Assembly: GCA_900550145.1 (NCBI GenBank)
Contig: URRF01000040.1
Span: 1 to 10,931, forward strand
Length of the DNA stretch: 10,931 bases
Reading direction: 5' to 3'
DNA from: an uncultured Mollicutes bacterium
GTDB lineage: Bacteria; Bacillota_I; Bacilli_A; RF39; UBA660
Shown: positions 1 through 6,045 of the stretch, one piece after another
How positions within the stretch are numbered: the stretch's first letter is position 1
Layout of the letters: every line of letters starts with the position of its first letter
Made by a program: the position numbers and the translations under genes
Notes under the pieces: model-generated
Told to the model about the DNA's origin: nothing
The model's input: only the letters and a program-made list of their open reading frames with translations
Database searches by the model: none

Positions 1-155
1 ATTTTAAAGATGAAGATGGTAATATAATAGAAAATAAGTTTGGATATTTTAAAAACGCAATTATTAGCAATATAAATAAACTTAACATGAATATAGAAGA
101 TTTATGGAGTGATGAAGAACTAGAAGATTTATACAATTCTAATATGGAAAGATAG
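1..155 (+). CDS. C-terminal end of an unrecognised protein (5' truncated)
   Basis: An open frame runs from the window edge (first full codon at 3) to a TAG at 153-155, giving 50 residues of a protein whose start lies outside. The tail is acidic and hydrophilic, begins FKDEDGNI, contains GYFKNAIISNINK and ends in a run of Asp/Glu. The GYFKNAI-type stretch vaguely recalls C-terminal segments of Firmicutes replication-initiator or DnaD-like proteins, but this is too short to assign and I give no function. No T-tailed hairpin follows the stop, so its transcription may run into the 182-base spacer. Nothing links it to the sugar cluster, which has its own promoter. Confidence 0.6.
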   Translation, partial: FKDEDGNIIENKFGYFKNAIISNINKLNMNIEDLWSDEELEDLYNSNMER

Positions 156-249
156 GTACAAAAAAAATCGTCCCTAAACTAGCAGACAATCCTACTACTC
201 AGTTGAAAATACTACATTACTATATCTGAATCAAATCAACACGATACTA

Positions 250-283
250 TTTGTGCTATCTAATAAACTAGTGATAACACAAA
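250..283. repeat. imperfect inverted repeat in the spacer upstream of the cluster
   Basis: The arms 250-260 (TTTGTGCTATC) and 273-283 (GATAACACAAA) are reverse complements at 10 of 11 positions (C256 against A277 mismatched) around a 12-base loop. No T-run follows on either strand, so it is not an evident intrinsic terminator. It lies about 55 bases upstream of the cluster promoter and could be a protein-binding site; its role is unknown. The rest of 156-337 is A/C-rich on this strand with no ORF or RNA gene that I can recognise. Confidence 0.45.
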
Positions 284-337
284 AATCAAAAAAACAACAA
301 AAAATCTAAAATATCCCACCTTTTTTACAAAAAACAC

Positions 338-366
338 TTGACAAACTTGGACAAAACCAATAGAAT
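338..366 (+). promoter_or_regulatory. sigma-A-type promoter of the leader ORF/manC unit
   Basis: A perfect -35 box TTGACA (338-343) and a -10 box TAGAAT (361-366, one mismatch to TATAAT) are separated by 17 bases. The region upstream is A-rich and could act as an UP element. Transcription should start near 373, leaving about 22 bases before the small ORF's ATG at 395. CTTGACAAA (337-345) is followed directly by CTTGGACAAA (346-355), a near-tandem repeat over the -35 box and spacer that could be an operator half-site pair. Confidence 0.85.
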
Positions 367-394
367 ATATATCAGTTTTGTTGGAGGCGTGCTG

Positions 395-526
395 ATGGAT
401 AAAGCTATATTTAAAAAAAAATATTGTAAAAATTTTCTAAAAAATATGAATTATGATAACATTTTTAGCTTAGATTCTTCTTCACAATCTAACAATAGAA
501 ATATTAAATTGGTGGTTAAAAAATAG
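395..526 (+). CDS. 43-residue small ORF (leader peptide or small product)
   Basis: ATG at 395 lies 7 bases after a strong GGAGG (383-387). An open frame also extends back to a TTG at 338, but that codon is part of the -35 box, upstream of the transcription start, so it cannot be the start. The peptide is basic and Asn-rich, begins MDKAIFKKKYCKN, carries one Cys (residue 11) and a DSSSQSNN stretch near residues 27-34, and ends KLVVKK. I know no family for it and see no signal peptide or helix pattern. Its last codons and stop form the 5' arm of the terminator hairpin at 511-524, so ribosome position should affect hairpin folding. That suggests a regulatory leader peptide for manC. Alternatively it is an abundantly made small peptide, such as a substrate for the cluster's enzymes, followed by a leaky terminator. 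Confidence 0.6.
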   Translation: MDKAIFKKKYCKNFLKNMNYDNIFSLDSSSQSNNRNIKLVVKK

Positions 527-554
527 CGATTGTATTTTTTAGCCACCTTTTTTT
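511..554 (+). terminator. intrinsic terminator/attenuator between small ORF and manC
   Basis: Arms 511-524 (GGTGGTTAAAAAAT) and 534-547 (ATTTTTTAGCCACC) pair over 14 positions with one G-T wobble around a 9-base loop, followed by seven Ts (548-554). It lies between the promoter at 338-366 and manC at 574, so manC transcripts from that promoter must read through it. The small ORF stop codon (524-526) sits at the top of the 5' arm. An upstream stretch (462-470, TTTTTAGCT) can pair with 514-522 of the 5' arm, giving a weak candidate antiterminator. Attenuation is inferred, not shown. Confidence 0.85.
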
Positions 555-573
555 ATTATTATGGGGGTGTAAA

Positions 574-1851
574 ATGAAAATAGTATTATTATCTGGAGGA
601 AAAGGAAAAAGGTTGTGGCCGCTTTCTACAGACAATGTTCCAAAGCAATTTGTTCCAATATTTAATGATGCTTCAAGTATGCTAAAAAAGACATACGATT
701 CAATTCTTAAAAATTACGGAATGAATAATATTTATATTGCAACTGGTAATGGTTATAAGGATGAAGTGTTAAATGAAATAAAAGGGTTTAAAAATTTTAT
801 ATTTGAACCAGCTTATATAGGTACATTTGGAGCGATTCTTAATATTGCTGTTTATTTAAAAGAGATTGAAAATGCTTCAAACGATGAAATTATTTCAGTA
901 GTTCCTATCGATCACGATGTAGATAAAAGTTTTTACAAAATTTTAGCAGAAGCTAAAAAAACAATTGAAAATGAAAAATCTGATATATGTTTGGTCGGAA
1001 TTAAACCAACTTTTCCTTCAACTCAATATGGATATATAGTTAATTCAAATAATCGTGTGCTTTCTTTTAAAGAAAAACCAGATATTGAACTTGCTGCAAA
1101 ACTTATTGTAGATAATGCGTTTTGGAATAGTGGAATAGTTAATTTTAGATTAGAAAAAATATTACAAATTGCAAAACAGTATTTAAATTATTCTTCTTAT
1201 GATGAATTTTTAAATAAATATACTTTATTACCTCATAAGAGTTTTGATACAGAGGTTTTAGAGAAAGAAAGTAATTTATTAGTAATTAGTTCTGATGCTC
1301 ATTGGAGCGATTTAGGAACTTGGGATAGATTATCATCAAAAATTTCAATACCAGACGATTATAATACTAATGTTATTAATTTTGAAAACAAAGAAATAGT
1401 AAACGATGGTCTTGAAAATGCTATTGTTGTTAATACACATGATGGAATAAAACTGATGAAAAAAAATATCAATAATAATGTTTTTAGACAATGGGGATAT
1501 TACGAAGTGTTAAATATTTTTGATAGAGATCCAATTTACATTAAAATCAAAAAACTTACAATTATTGATAACAAAAATATTAGTTATCAATACCATAATC
1601 ATAGAGCAGAAGAATGGTTTGTCTTAAAGGGAATGGGAGAAGTAATTATAGATGGAGAATATAGTAAAATAAAATCAGGAGACATTATAAAAGTTGATAG
1701 AAAAGTTAAACATTCAATTAAAGCACTTAAAACTCTTGAAATTGTTGAAGTACAATATGGTGATGAAAAAATCGAAGAAGAAGATATAGTTCGTATTGAA
1801 TATGATTGGGATACAATAATAAAAGAACACTTAATCAAGCGTTCTAATTAA
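574..1851 (+). CDS. manC: mannose-1-phosphate guanylyltransferase / mannose-6-phosphate isomerase, type II-like
   Basis: A cytosolic bifunctional enzyme family: the N-terminal nucleotidyltransferase makes GDP-mannose from Man-1-P and GTP, and the C-terminal cupin isomerises Fru-6-P to Man-6-P. Seen here are the nucleotide loop GGKGKRLWPLS (8-18), PKQF (23-26), FKEKP (165-169), WNSG (184-187) and WSDLGTW (244-250). The cupin has Q339, H341, H343, a Glu at 346/347 and H380, the usual metal-binding set. At 425 residues it is slightly short for the family (typically 450-480). The motif usually EPxxRNTAPAI reads E78-P79...IGTFGAI here, losing the Arg-Asn and Ala-Pro, so the exact nucleotide or sugar could differ. 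The start follows a GGGGGTG element (563-569). No phosphomannomutase is in the window. The 3' end overlaps the convergent HAD gene by 21 bp with no terminator between. Confidence 0.85.
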   Translation: MKIVLLSGGKGKRLWPLSTDNVPKQFVPIFNDASSMLKKTYDSILKNYGMNNIYIATGNGYKDEVLNEIKGFKNFIFEPAYIGTFGAILNIAVYLKEIENASNDEIISVVPIDHDVDKSFYKILAEAKKTIENEKSDICLVGIKPTFPSTQYGYIVNSNNRVLSFKEKPDIELAAKLIVDNAFWNSGIVNFRLEKILQIAKQYLNYSSYDEFLNKYTLLPHKSFDTEVLEKESNLLVISSDAHWSDLGTWDRLSSKISIPDDYNTNVINFENKEIVNDGLENAIVVNTHDGIKLMKKNINNNVFRQWGYYEVLNIFDRDPIYIKIKKLTIIDNKNISYQYHNHRAEEWFVLKGMGEVIIDGEYSKIKSGDIIKVDRKVKHSIKALKTLEIVEVQYGDEKIEEEDIVRIEYDWDTIIKEHLIKRSN

Positions 1852-2460
1852 ACATGAAATTTCTTCTGGTTTATTTACATATTTTTCATAGTTTGGAAAT
1901 TTGCCAAAACCATATCTACACCAAATGAATTCAATGTTATTATTTAATGATGCATTGTAATCGCTTTGGGTATCACCAATGTAACAGGTTTGATTTTGTT
2001 TTAAATTATTTCTGTTCATCAATAACTTTATATTTTCTTCTTTCAATTTATTGGTGTTTCCATTGCATTCTGTATCCAAAAAAAACTCTATAAGATTGTA
2101 ATGCTCTAAAAAACTTTCTATGTAGCCTTTTTGACAATTACTAACTATAAATAGTTTATATGATTTAGATAAGTCTTTAATTATAGGTATAATGTTGTCA
2201 TATAATTTTGCTCCAAATTGAGTTAAATATTTTACTTCTTCAATTTCACATTTCTTCATGAGTTTTTCAGCCTCTTTATCGCTAAAATTTGGAAAAAGAA
2301 ACTTTATATATTCGGCATTTGTTTTTCCCATCAAATTATCTAAATCTTTGGCATTGATGTTAATGTCAGGTATAACATTTTTCCATGCTTCAATGATTTG
2401 CTCTCGTGAATCCCATAAAGTTCCATCAAGATCAAATATAATATTTTTGATTTTAGACAT
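1831..2460 (-). CDS. HAD-superfamily (subfamily IA) phosphatase
   Basis: A cytosolic haloacid dehalogenase-fold hydrolase of 209 residues, the usual size for phosphoglycolate phosphatase-like sugar phosphatases. Motif I is FDLDGTLWDS with nucleophile D10 and acid/base D12. Motif II is S107-N108, motif III Lys is near 138, and motif IV is IGDTQSDYNAS with D163 and D167. Residues about 18-85 form a helical C1-type cap. The ATG is preceded by GAGGTGA (complement of 2464-2470). It is the only cluster gene on the minus strand. It starts from a promoter overlapping that of the eight-gene operon and ends inside the last codons of manC. It probably removes phosphate from a sugar or polyol phosphate intermediate; the substrate cannot be read from sequence, and a beta-phosphoglucomutase-like role is possible but less likely. 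Confidence 0.88.
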   Translation of the reverse strand: MSKIKNIIFDLDGTLWDSREQIIEAWKNVIPDININAKDLDNLMGKTNAEYIKFLFPNFSDKEAEKLMKKCEIEEVKYLTQFGAKLYDNIIPIIKDLSKSYKLFIVSNCQKGYIESFLEHYNLIEFFLDTECNGNTNKLKEENIKLLMNRNNLKQNQTCYIGDTQSDYNASLNNNIEFIWCRYGFGKFPNYEKYVNKPEEISCLIRTLD

Positions 2461-2482
2461 AAGTCACCTCGTTAAATATAAT
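2454..2482 (+). promoter_or_regulatory. promoter of the eight-gene operon
   Basis: A -35 box TAGACA (2454-2459, one mismatch) and a perfect -10 box TATAAT (2477-2482) are 17 bases apart. The -35 overlaps the start codon of the HAD gene. The expected transcription start is near 2489, followed by about 35 untranslated bases and an AAGGAG (2511-2516) 8 bases before the ATG at 2525. The -10 lies on top of the opposing HAD promoter's -10, so the two promoters should exclude each other. Confidence 0.75.
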
Positions 2483-2506
2483 ACCATAAAAACAAAAAAA
2501 ATTAAA
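2478..2506 (-). promoter_or_regulatory. probable promoter of the HAD phosphatase gene
   Basis: Read on the minus strand, there is an extended -10 element TGGTATTAT (hexamer on 2483-2478) with only a poor -35 match (2506-2501, TTTAAT) 17 bases upstream. The predicted start near 2471 leaves a leader of about 11 bases, with the Shine-Dalgarno site almost at the mRNA 5' end. Confidence 0.5.
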
Positions 2507-2524
2507 TGAAAAGGAGAAAATTAA

Positions 2525-3562
2525 ATGAATACTATAGATTTTAATACTATTACAAAAGTAATAAATGTAAAAAAATTTTTAAAACTTGATGCAGTAAAGA
2601 GTTTAGTAATATATTCACCAACATCAGTAATAAAAAATAAAATTAATTTAGACAATGTGAACTTTGACTATTATAGTACAAATGAAATAACAAAAGAAAA
2701 ATCAAAAATTGATAAAAAGTTTTCAACATTAAAAAAATATCATCAAATTATATCAATCGGTGGTGGTACTGCAATTGATATAGGAAAGTATTTATCTTAT
2801 AAATTTAATATTAAACTTATTGCAATACCAACCATGTTATCAACCAATGCATATTCAACTAACAAAGTTGCTTTAGTAGTAGATAATAAAGTAATATCAT
2901 TAGATGCAACAATGCCTACAAATATTTATTTTGATAATGATGTACTAAAGCAATCAACGGAAAATAATTTATATGGCATAGTAGATATTTTTTCAATATT
3001 TACAGCATTAAATGATTGGAATTTAGCTATTAAATATAACAATGAAATTAAAAGCAATGAATATGAATGGGCTAATGATTTGTTAAATTCAACAATGAAA
3101 TATATTTCAAATAATAGTATCGCCTCTATAGAGAATGATGTATCATTTGTATATGCAAAAATAGGAGAGTCGGGATTGATTACTAATAAATATGGTAGTG
3201 GAAAACCAGAAAGTGGTTCTGAACATATTTTTGCAAAGGCTCTCGAAAAAGAAATTAATATACCTCATGCCATAAGTGTTGGAAATGGGATTATACTCAT
3301 GACAATAGCTCAATATTTAATTACTAATAATAAAAAGGAATATGAAAAAGGTATGTCAATAATAAGTTTGTTGAAAAAAATGAAGGTTTTTGAGCTTAAT
3401 GAAAAATATAGTATTAGTTATGGACTTGTAGAAAAAGTTTTTAACAATCTTAAACCAAGAAAAGATAGATACTCTGTCGTTGACTTAATATATAATAATC
3501 AAGAAATAAAAAATAAAATATTAAAAGAATACATTAATATCTTGAATTTAAAGGAGGATTAG
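2525..3562 (+). CDS. glycerol-1-phosphate dehydrogenase-like (iron/zinc alcohol dehydrogenase superfamily)
   Basis: A cytosolic NAD(P)-dependent metal dehydrogenase of 345 residues in the group holding sn-glycerol-1-phosphate dehydrogenase (EgsA/AraM) and glycerol dehydrogenase. The N-terminal half has the nucleotide loop GGGTAID with D85 and K88 (79-88) and IPTMLSTNAYS (101-111). The C-terminal helical half carries likely metal ligands D154 (YGIVDIFS, followed by TALNDW, a G1PDH hallmark), H234 (SGSEH) and H248 (PHAISVGNG). The Asp usually found in the IPTxxSxD substrate segment is Asn108 here, so the substrate may not be DHAP. It is the first gene of the operon, with AAGGAG at 2511-2516 fixing the start. 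Likely role: supply of a polyol-phosphate acceptor such as glycerol-1-phosphate, or reduction of another sugar phosphate. Confidence 0.8.
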   Translation: MNTIDFNTITKVINVKKFLKLDAVKSLVIYSPTSVIKNKINLDNVNFDYYSTNEITKEKSKIDKKFSTLKKYHQIISIGGGTAIDIGKYLSYKFNIKLIAIPTMLSTNAYSTNKVALVVDNKVISLDATMPTNIYFDNDVLKQSTENNLYGIVDIFSIFTALNDWNLAIKYNNEIKSNEYEWANDLLNSTMKYISNNSIASIENDVSFVYAKIGESGLITNKYGSGKPESGSEHIFAKALEKEINIPHAISVGNGIILMTIAQYLITNNKKEYEKGMSIISLLKKMKVFELNEKYSISYGLVEKVFNNLKPRKDRYSVVDLIYNNQEIKNKILKEYINILNLKED

Positions 3563-3566
3563 AAAT

Positions 3567-4712
3567 ATGAAAATAGCAATATTAAGCCCTTGGACAGTAA
3601 AACCAACTTCTATTGGTGGAACTGAAAGATTTGTAATTGATTTAGCAGAATCATTTATAAATGCAAATAATGAAGTAGATGTTTATATGCTTTCAGGAGA
3701 TTCATATATAAAAAATAAAGTTAATTATATAAGTATGAATCTGTTTAAAGATATAAATGAAGTTGATGAATATTTTCTTAAATCTCAGTTTAATCAATTT
3801 AATGATGAACAAAGTTTTGAAAATTTAGCAAAGAAAATAGAGGATAAGATATCATTTGATACGTATGACTTAATACAATTAAACTCACAATTGTTTTTAA
3901 AAGTTGCTGAAGAAAAAACAAGAATTTTTACAATTCATACTAATCCATTTGAATATAAATTGGATTGGGGGGAAATCTCTTTTGAGATAATGCTAAAGTT
4001 AATGTACAAAGAATCTACAATGGAAAAAACTTATTTTGTTACGCCTTCGAAATATTATGCTAATTTATATAAAGATTTGTCAAATACAAATATATATTTC
4101 ATACCACATGCAATAGATGTTTCTAGGATTACTTCAGATAATGATAGAAATCAAATATTAGATAAAATGAATATAGAGCAAAATAAAAAAATAATTCTTT
4201 TACCAAGCAGACTTGAGCCTATTCAAAAACAACCAATGTTATTTATGAAAGCCTTTGCTTTACTAGATGATAATATAAAAAGTAATTATAAAGTTATATG
4301 CACTGGCAAAGATAAGCAATATGAGCAATATATGGATGATATTTTAAATTTTTGTCAAAAGAATAATATTGATATATTAATTGATAGATTTGATAAGATG
4401 AGCGATGGATATAAAGTTGCAGACATTGTAATGTTGCCAAGTAAATCAGAAAGCTTTGGATATTCTGCTTTAGAAGCATTGTCTTTAGGAATAGTTACAA
4501 TATTAAATAATATCCCTACATATAAAGAAATAGTAGATGGAGCAAAAAATTATTATTTATTTGATAATTCTGTTGAATCATTAAATGAAGTATTAAAAGA
4601 GGTATTAATAAAAAAAATAGATAGGGTTAATCAAACAGAAGATTGGAAAAATAGATATTCAACAAAATTATTTTGTATTCGATATTCTAACTTGATAAAT
4701 ATAAAAAAGTAA
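3567..4712 (+). CDS. glycosyltransferase family 4 (first of two)
   Basis: A retaining GT-B glycosyltransferase of 381 residues. The N-terminal Rossmann half opens MKIAILSPWT with the acceptor-side glycine loop GGTERF (17-22). The C-terminal half has the LLPSRLEP region and the nucleotide-sugar EX7E motif E295...E303 in SKSESFGYSALEALSLG. There is no transmembrane helix or amphipathic N-terminal anchor, so it probably acts on a soluble acceptor or associates only peripherally with membrane. GGAGG just before the ATG, 4 bases after the previous stop, gives tight coupling. Donor and acceptor are unknown. GT4 includes MshA, BshA and NeoM/BtrM-type enzymes, which fits its PIG-L and phosphatase neighbours. 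Confidence 0.88.
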   Translation: MKIAILSPWTVKPTSIGGTERFVIDLAESFINANNEVDVYMLSGDSYIKNKVNYISMNLFKDINEVDEYFLKSQFNQFNDEQSFENLAKKIEDKISFDTYDLIQLNSQLFLKVAEEKTRIFTIHTNPFEYKLDWGEISFEIMLKLMYKESTMEKTYFVTPSKYYANLYKDLSNTNIYFIPHAIDVSRITSDNDRNQILDKMNIEQNKKIILLPSRLEPIQKQPMLFMKAFALLDDNIKSNYKVICTGKDKQYEQYMDDILNFCQKNNIDILIDRFDKMSDGYKVADIVMLPSKSESFGYSALEALSLGIVTILNNIPTYKEIVDGAKNYYLFDNSVESLNEVLKEVLIKKIDRVNQTEDWKNRYSTKLFCIRYSNLINIKK

Positions 4713-4743
4713 GTATTTTAAAAGTTATAGGAGATGATTAATT

Positions 4744-6030
4744 ATGAAGAAAGAAATAGTAGGTGTTATTGGATTAGGGTATGTTGGAGCACCATTGGCA
4801 TATTTGGTCGCTACAAAGGAATACCAAGTTATTGGAATAGATAATGATTTAAAAAAAATAAATGCAATAAGAGAAGAAAAAATGTTGCCAACACAATTGA
4901 CCGATATATACAAAGATTATAAGAAGAATTTATTACTTACAAATGATTATAATGAACTAAAAAATGCAGATATTGTTATAATATGTGTTCCAACTCCAAC
5001 AATTGATGATGTTCCAGATTTATCAATATTAAATAAAGTTATTGAAAGTTTGGCGTTTGTCATGAAAAAAGGAAGTTTGATTATAATAGAAAGTACAATA
5101 GCACCAGGTATGACAAGAAAGTATGTTCAAGAAAAATTATATGAAATTAATGGTTTAGAAATAAATAAAGACTATGAATTAGCATATTGCCCAGAAAGAA
5201 TAGATCCAGGAAACAAAAAATATTGGGTAGGAAACATTAATAGAGTTTGTGGTGCAACATCTAATGATACTTTAAATAAAGTTTGTAATTTTTACGAAGA
5301 TATAATTGATGCAAAGATAATTCCAATGCAATCAATCGAAGAAGCAGAATTAGTAAAAGTATGGGAGAATTCAATTAGAAATATGCGTATTGCCCAGGCT
5401 AATCTTTTGGCGAAAATTGCAGATAAATATAATTTTTCGGTAAAGAGATTAATAAATGGTTTAAACAGTAAAGTTGAGCAATTTGGATTATCAATAGCTT
5501 TTCCTGGTATTGGTCCGGGTGGTCATTGCATTCCCGAGGATATTCATTATTTAATAAAGGCTGTAGAAGATAATGATAATGTTGATATGCAAATTTTTAA
5601 AGAATCTGTTAAAATAAATGAAAATATGCCTCAATATGCCCTTAGTAAATTATTGAAGGCAGTGAATAAAAATTGCGATAATATAGAGAATTTAAAAATA
5701 GTTATGCTTGGAATTAGTTATAAAGCAAATACTGATGATATGCGTAGGTCACAAGCATTAGTATTGTTAGAAATGTTGAAAAAATATAATCCGAATGTTA
5801 TTGTGTTTGATCCAATTGTTGATAATACACCTAAGTCAGAAATTGAAAGTAAACTTTCTGAAATTTTAAAAGATGCAAATGTTGTAATAGTTGGATGTCC
5901 ACACAAAGAATTTTTAGAAATTAATTTTTCCAAATTTAATAATATCAAATATTTATTAGATTGCTGGAATAAGTTTGACAAATTAGCTATAAATTCAGAT
6001 GTTATTAATTATATTGGAATTGGCGAATAA
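4744..6030 (+). CDS. nucleotide-sugar 6-dehydrogenase (UDP-HexNAc dehydrogenase-like)
   Basis: An NAD-dependent enzyme that oxidises C6 of a nucleotide sugar twice to a uronic acid; 428 residues, normal for WbpA/WecC/TviB-type members. Seen: N-terminal Rossmann GLGYVGAPLA (10-19), CVPTP (81-85), ESTIAPGMTR (116-125), YCPERIDPGN (148-157), catalytic Cys262 in GPGGHCIPEDIHYL, K205 with E208-N209 and R212, and the C-terminal YKANTDDMRRS (327-336). The central helix, usually close to ENTFRxVNIAxxNE, reads ENSIRNMRIAQAN here, and the Cys loop lacks the usual VDPYYL ending. Specificity is therefore uncertain: UDP-GlcNAc, UDP-ManNAc or GDP-mannose from ManC are all possible. AGGAG lies at 4731-4735. 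It follows the first GT4 after a 31-base gap with no terminator. Confidence 0.9.
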   Translation: MKKEIVGVIGLGYVGAPLAYLVATKEYQVIGIDNDLKKINAIREEKMLPTQLTDIYKDYKKNLLLTNDYNELKNADIVIICVPTPTIDDVPDLSILNKVIESLAFVMKKGSLIIIESTIAPGMTRKYVQEKLYEINGLEINKDYELAYCPERIDPGNKKYWVGNINRVCGATSNDTLNKVCNFYEDIIDAKIIPMQSIEEAELVKVWENSIRNMRIAQANLLAKIADKYNFSVKRLINGLNSKVEQFGLSIAFPGIGPGGHCIPEDIHYLIKAVEDNDNVDMQIFKESVKINENMPQYALSKLLKAVNKNCDNIENLKIVMLGISYKANTDDMRRSQALVLLEMLKKYNPNVIVFDPIVDNTPKSEIESKLSEILKDANVVIVGCPHKEFLEINFSKFNNIKYLLDCWNKFDKLAINSDVINYIGIGE

Positions 6031-6045
6031 TGAGGGAGGTAAAAA

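Noticed and set aside
250..283. Intrinsic terminator for the upstream partial gene
   Set aside because: The inverted repeat has a mismatch, a 12-base loop and no T-run on either strand.
338..394. N-terminal extension of the small ORF from TTG 338
   Set aside because: The TTG is the first half of the -35 box and lies upstream of the expected transcription start; ATG 395 has a proper GGAGG.
1599..1838. Minus-strand open frame inside manC
   Set aside because: Antisense shadow of a motif-complete coding gene; low-complexity Ser/Ile content and no ribosome site.
2258..2509. Plus-strand open frame across the HAD gene
   Set aside because: Shadow of the HAD phosphatase, which has all four HAD motifs on the other strand.
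2505..2543. Short ATG frame just before the dehydrogenase
   Set aside because: Twelve codons, no Shine-Dalgarno, and it overlaps the ribosome site and start of the real gene.
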